From contig SLGN01000492.1 of assembly GCA_007123695.1 (NCBI GenBank), positions 1 to 7,173 of the forward strand: a stretch of DNA of 7,173 nt. Reading direction: 5' to 3'. Shown piece after piece: positions 5,060 to 7,173 of this stretch (position 1 is its first letter; each line of letters begins with the position of its first letter). The notes under the pieces are model-generated. The model saw nothing but the letters and a program-made list of their open reading frames with translations, was not told the DNA's origin and ran no database searches. The stretch comes from Verrucomicrobiales bacterium. GTDB lineage: Bacteria; Verrucomicrobiota; Verrucomicrobiia; Verrucomicrobiales; DEV007. A program made the position numbers and the translations under genes.

Positions 5060-7084
5060 ATGATCGATCCAGCGGAGTGGGAGGGGACCCTGGCCAACGC
5101 GCGGCGGACGCTGCTGGCGGAACGCGGGCCCGAGGGGCATTGGACGGGCGAACTCTCGACCTCGGCCCTTTCCACGGCGACGGCGCTGGTGGCGCTTGGT
5201 TCGGTCGATGCCGGGGCGCACGCCGGGCGCATCGACGCCGCCTGCGCCTGGCTGATGGGACACCAGAACGCGGACGGCGGCTGGGGCGACACGACGCGGA
5301 GCTTTTCGAACATCTCGACTACGCTGCTGTGCTGGTCGGCTCTGGTGCGCCATGGCGGGCCGGACGCCGCAGAGGCGTCGCGCCGCGCGTCGTGGTGGAT
5401 CCGCGACTACGTCGGTTCGCTGGAGCCGGACCGCATCGCCGAGACGGTGAAGGCCCGGTATGGAAAGGACCGCACCTTTTCGGTCCCGATCCTGATGCTC
5501 TGCGCGATCTGCGGCACGCTGGGGCCCCGGGGGTGGGGGCAGGTGATGCAGATGCCGCATTGGCTGGCGGGCTTTCCACGGGGCTGGTTCGCGGCGTTGC
5601 GCCTGCCGGTGGTGAGCTACGCGCTGCCGGCGCTGATCGCGATCGGCTATGCGAAGTCGCGGCAAGGTCTGGCGGGTGCGGGGTTGGGCGGTTTGCGGGA
5701 TCCGCTGTGGCCGCGTCTTTCGGGCCTGCTGGAGTCGATCCAGCCGGCTTCGGGCGGGTTTCTGGAGGCGGCGCCGCTGACGAGCTTCGTCACCATGGCC
5801 CTGGTGGCGGCGGGCGAGCGGGAGCATCCGGTGGCGCGGCGAGGCGTGGCCTTTCTCCTCGACACGGTGCGTCCCGACGGCAGTTGGCCCATCGACACGA
5901 ATCTCGCCACGTGGGCGACGACGCTGGCGGTGAAGGCGCTCTGCGCCGGATCGGGTTTGGCGGCGGAGACGGGGAAGGGGAGGCAACCGGCCCGGGCGGA
6001 CTCGCCGGGAGCGACCAAAGAGGGTTTGGTCGACGGCACAACCCTGTTTGATGGGAGCGAACAGGGTTCGGTCGGCGGCACAACCCTGTTTGATGGGAGC
6101 GAACAGGGCTCGGTCGGCGGCACAACCCTGTTCGACGGGCACGCCGAGGTGCGGCGATGGCTCTTGGGGCAGCAATACCGGGAGCGGCATCCTTTCACCG
6201 ATGCGGCTCCGGGCGGCTGGGCCTGGACGGATCTCAGCGGCGGTGTGCCCGATGCGGACGACACCCCGGGGGCGCTGCTGGCGCTGCGGGCGCTGGCGCC
6301 GGGGGGCGACGACGCCGAGGCGCGCGAGGCAGCGGAGGCGGGGGTGGCGTGGTTGCTCGGTTTGCAGAACCGCGACGGCGGGCTGCCGACGTTCTGCCGC
6401 GGCTGGGGGGCTCTGCCCTTCGACCGCTCCTCGCCCGACCTGACGGCCCACGCGCTGCGGGCGTGGCGCGCGTGGCACGCGGAGATGCCGCAGGCTTTGC
6501 AGCGGCGCATGGCCGGGGCGGGGCGCCGCGCGCTCGGCTACCTGCTGCGCGAGCAGCGGACGGACGGGTCGTGGCGGCCGCTGTGGTTCGGCAACCAGCA
6601 CCGGGCCGACGACGAGGAGAATCCGACCTACGGCACGGCGAAGGTGCTGCTGGCCCTTGCGGAAATGGCGGGGGGCGAGGCCGCGGCAGCTGCGGAGCGG
6701 GGCCGGGACTGGCTGCTGCGGAATCAGAATCCCGACGGCGGCTGGGGTGCGGCCCGCGGGACGACTCCTTCGACGGTGGAGGAAACGGCGCTGGCTCTCT
6801 CGGCGCTGGCTTGCCTGTCGGCGCATCGCACCGCGTCGGTCGTCGAGCGACCGAATGCGGAGGTTCGTGCGGCTTTTCCAGGCGGCCTCGACGCGGCGAT
6901 CGGCGGCGGCGTCGCGTGGCTGCGCCGCGCCACCGAGGAAGGCACCCGGTTCGAGGCTTCTCCGATCGGCTTCTATTTTGCGAAGCTCTGGTATTTCGAA
7001 AAGGCTTACCCGATCGTCTGGACGGTGGAGGCGCTGGAGCGGCTGCGGCTCACTGCGGGATCGGGGGAGGGGGGATGGTCATAA
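5060..7084 (+). CDS. Squalene-hopene cyclase-like class II terpene cyclase with an in-frame repeat insertion
   Basis: This protein (674 residues from ATG 5060) is a class II triterpene cyclase, which folds and protonates a linear isoprenoid, classically squalene to hopene, at the membrane face. The acid motif DADD is at 398-401 in GGWAWTDLSGGVPDADDTPG, with D400 the expected proton donor. QW motifs are clear at QNADGGW (69-75), QRTDGSW (499-505) and QNPDGGW (556-562), and degenerate at RPDGSW (271-276) and QNRDGGL (436-442). The end FYFAKLWYFEKAYPIVWTVEAL (638-659) fits the last helices. Usual family length is about 620-720. Residues about 300-360 are an insertion with a 14-residue repeat (VGGTTLFDGSEQGS), just before the catalytic domain part. 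A GTG at 5048, overlapping the stop of the gene before (GTGA), could add four residues; I number from ATG. Motif spacing such as DRTFSVPIL and VSYALPALIAIG differs from the textbook hopene cyclases, so substrate and product are uncertain. Confidence 0.88.
   Translation: MIDPAEWEGTLANARRTLLAERGPEGHWTGELSTSALSTATALVALGSVDAGAHAGRIDAACAWLMGHQNADGGWGDTTRSFSNISTTLLCWSALVRHGGPDAAEASRRASWWIRDYVGSLEPDRIAETVKARYGKDRTFSVPILMLCAICGTLGPRGWGQVMQMPHWLAGFPRGWFAALRLPVVSYALPALIAIGYAKSRQGLAGAGLGGLRDPLWPRLSGLLESIQPASGGFLEAAPLTSFVTMALVAAGEREHPVARRGVAFLLDTVRPDGSWPIDTNLATWATTLAVKALCAGSGLAAETGKGRQPARADSPGATKEGLVDGTTLFDGSEQGSVGGTTLFDGSEQGSVGGTTLFDGHAEVRRWLLGQQYRERHPFTDAAPGGWAWTDLSGGVPDADDTPGALLALRALAPGGDDAEAREAAEAGVAWLLGLQNRDGGLPTFCRGWGALPFDRSSPDLTAHALRAWRAWHAEMPQALQRRMAGAGRRALGYLLREQRTDGSWRPLWFGNQHRADDEENPTYGTAKVLLALAEMAGGEAAAAAERGRDWLLRNQNPDGGWGAARGTTPSTVEETALALSALACLSAHRTASVVERPNAEVRAAFPGGLDAAIGGGVAWLRRATEEGTRFEASPIGFYFAKLWYFEKAYPIVWTVEALERLRLTAGSGEGGWS
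6007..6139 (+). repeat. 42-bp tandem palindromic repeat inside the cyclase gene
   Basis: Two full 42-bp units (6029-6070 and 6071-6112, two base differences) and a partial third (6113-6139) are in tandem. The unit begins GTCGGCGGCACAACCCTG and encodes VGGTTLFDGSEQGS. A diverged piece (6007-6028) precedes them. The first unit holds a perfect 9-bp inverted repeat, AACCCTGTT (6040-6048) and AACAGGGTT (6060-6068), with an 11-nt loop. The second has the same arms with one mismatch (6082-6090 and 6102-6110). Ahead of them CGACCAAA (6012-6019) pairs perfectly with TTTGGTCG (6025-6032) around a 5-nt loop. Frame is kept throughout. The structure looks like a palindromic repetitive element that entered a coding gene and then duplicated. 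Confidence 0.9.
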
Positions 7085-7173
7085 TCGACCCGGACGGCGG
7101 GTCCGCCGGGTTCCAGCGCGGAGAGGAGGTCGAGGAGCACAGTACTTTTCAGGGCTTCGGCACCGTCGCAGGC
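7006..7173 (-). CDS. Possible C-terminal fragment of a convergent gene, perhaps a Gfo/Idh/MocA-type oxidoreductase
   Basis: The minus strand is open from the right edge for 55 codons to a TAA at 7008-7006. The visible part reads ACDGAEALKSTVLLDLLSAL, then a loop EPGGPA and VRVDYDH. A DG-alanine-helix followed by a short strand near the stop resembles the C-terminal end of many Gfo/Idh/MocA-family NAD(P)-dependent sugar oxidoreductases, where a helix after the catalytic domain is followed by a 'G-P-V' strand. The match is short and weak. The last 25 or so residues are Ser/Pro/Arg-rich and lie antisense to the cyclase end, a 79-bp convergent overlap. Alternatively the region is non-coding or the ORF is chance, as GC-rich DNA has many open frames. 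Confidence 0.35.
   Translation of the reverse strand, partial: ACDGAEALKSTVLLDLLSALEPGGPAVRVDYDHPPSPDPAVSRSRSSASTVQTIG

Noticed and set aside
3663..5313. Minus-strand frames opposite the lipoprotein and toroid genes, including one reading the 15-bp repeat as TGSVQ
   Set aside because: Arg/Pro/Ser-rich shadows; the repeat is open in every frame because its unit is 15 bp and contains no stop.
6007..6139. CRISPR-like reading of the palindromic 42-bp repeats
   Set aside because: The units are directly contiguous with no unique spacers and lie in a coding frame.
7087..7103. Hairpin GACCCG/CGGGTC after the cyclase stop as a terminator
   Set aside because: Only 6 bp of stem and no T-run on either side; such stems are frequent by chance in GC-rich DNA.
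7075..7173. ATG at 7075 on the plus strand, preceded by a G-rich stretch, open to the right edge (starts MVIIDPDGG)
   Set aside because: Only 33 codons are visible, no family pattern is seen, and the opposite strand looks more protein-like. It cannot be excluded.

Overview
This is a GC-rich bacterial window with five complete protein genes and two genes cut by the window edges. Nothing in the sequence fixes the taxon. The very high GC, the lipoprotein signal peptide and the pairing of a class II triterpene cyclase with a prenyltransferase-like toroid protein would fit a Gram-negative such as a Verrucomicrobiota or Planctomycetota member. That is a guess from gene style only. No rRNA, tRNA, CRISPR array, transposase or integrase is visible.

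Layout. The left part is read on the minus strand. From right to left it holds an O-acetylhomoserine sulfhydrylase (metY, 1991-3274), a 171-bp spacer with a strong hairpin, a polytopic polysaccharide flippase of the Wzx/MOP type (269-1819), and the N-terminal 66 residues of a GT-B glycosyltransferase running off the left edge (1-198). The flippase and glycosyltransferase look like the start of an envelope- or exopolysaccharide cluster. MetY is a sulfur-assimilation and methionine enzyme and may only be a neighbour. A 97-bp divergent spacer (3275-3371), with an A+T-rich patch and short direct repeats, separates this block from the right part.

The right part is a tight plus-strand operon of three genes: a lipoprotein of unknown function with a BON-like core and a tail of perfect 15-bp repeats (3372-4160); an alpha-alpha toroid protein of the prenyltransferase-beta/terpene-cyclase superfamily lacking two of the three expected zinc ligands (4164-5051); and a divergent squalene-hopene-cyclase-like class II terpene cyclase with an intact DXDD acid motif (5060-7084). 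Gene gaps are 3 bp and then at most 8 bp; a GTG overlapping the stop would make the second an overlap. The three products are therefore probably made together. I infer a role in making or placing a polycyclic isoprenoid membrane lipid. A gene fragment on the minus strand, perhaps an oxidoreductase C-terminus, probably enters from the right edge and overlaps the cyclase 3' end.

The most unusual points are an in-frame palindromic 42-bp tandem repeat inserted in the cyclase just ahead of its catalytic motif, the second in-frame perfect minisatellite in the lipoprotein of the same operon, the apparently non-catalytic toroid partner, and a sharp base-composition change inside the flippase gene.
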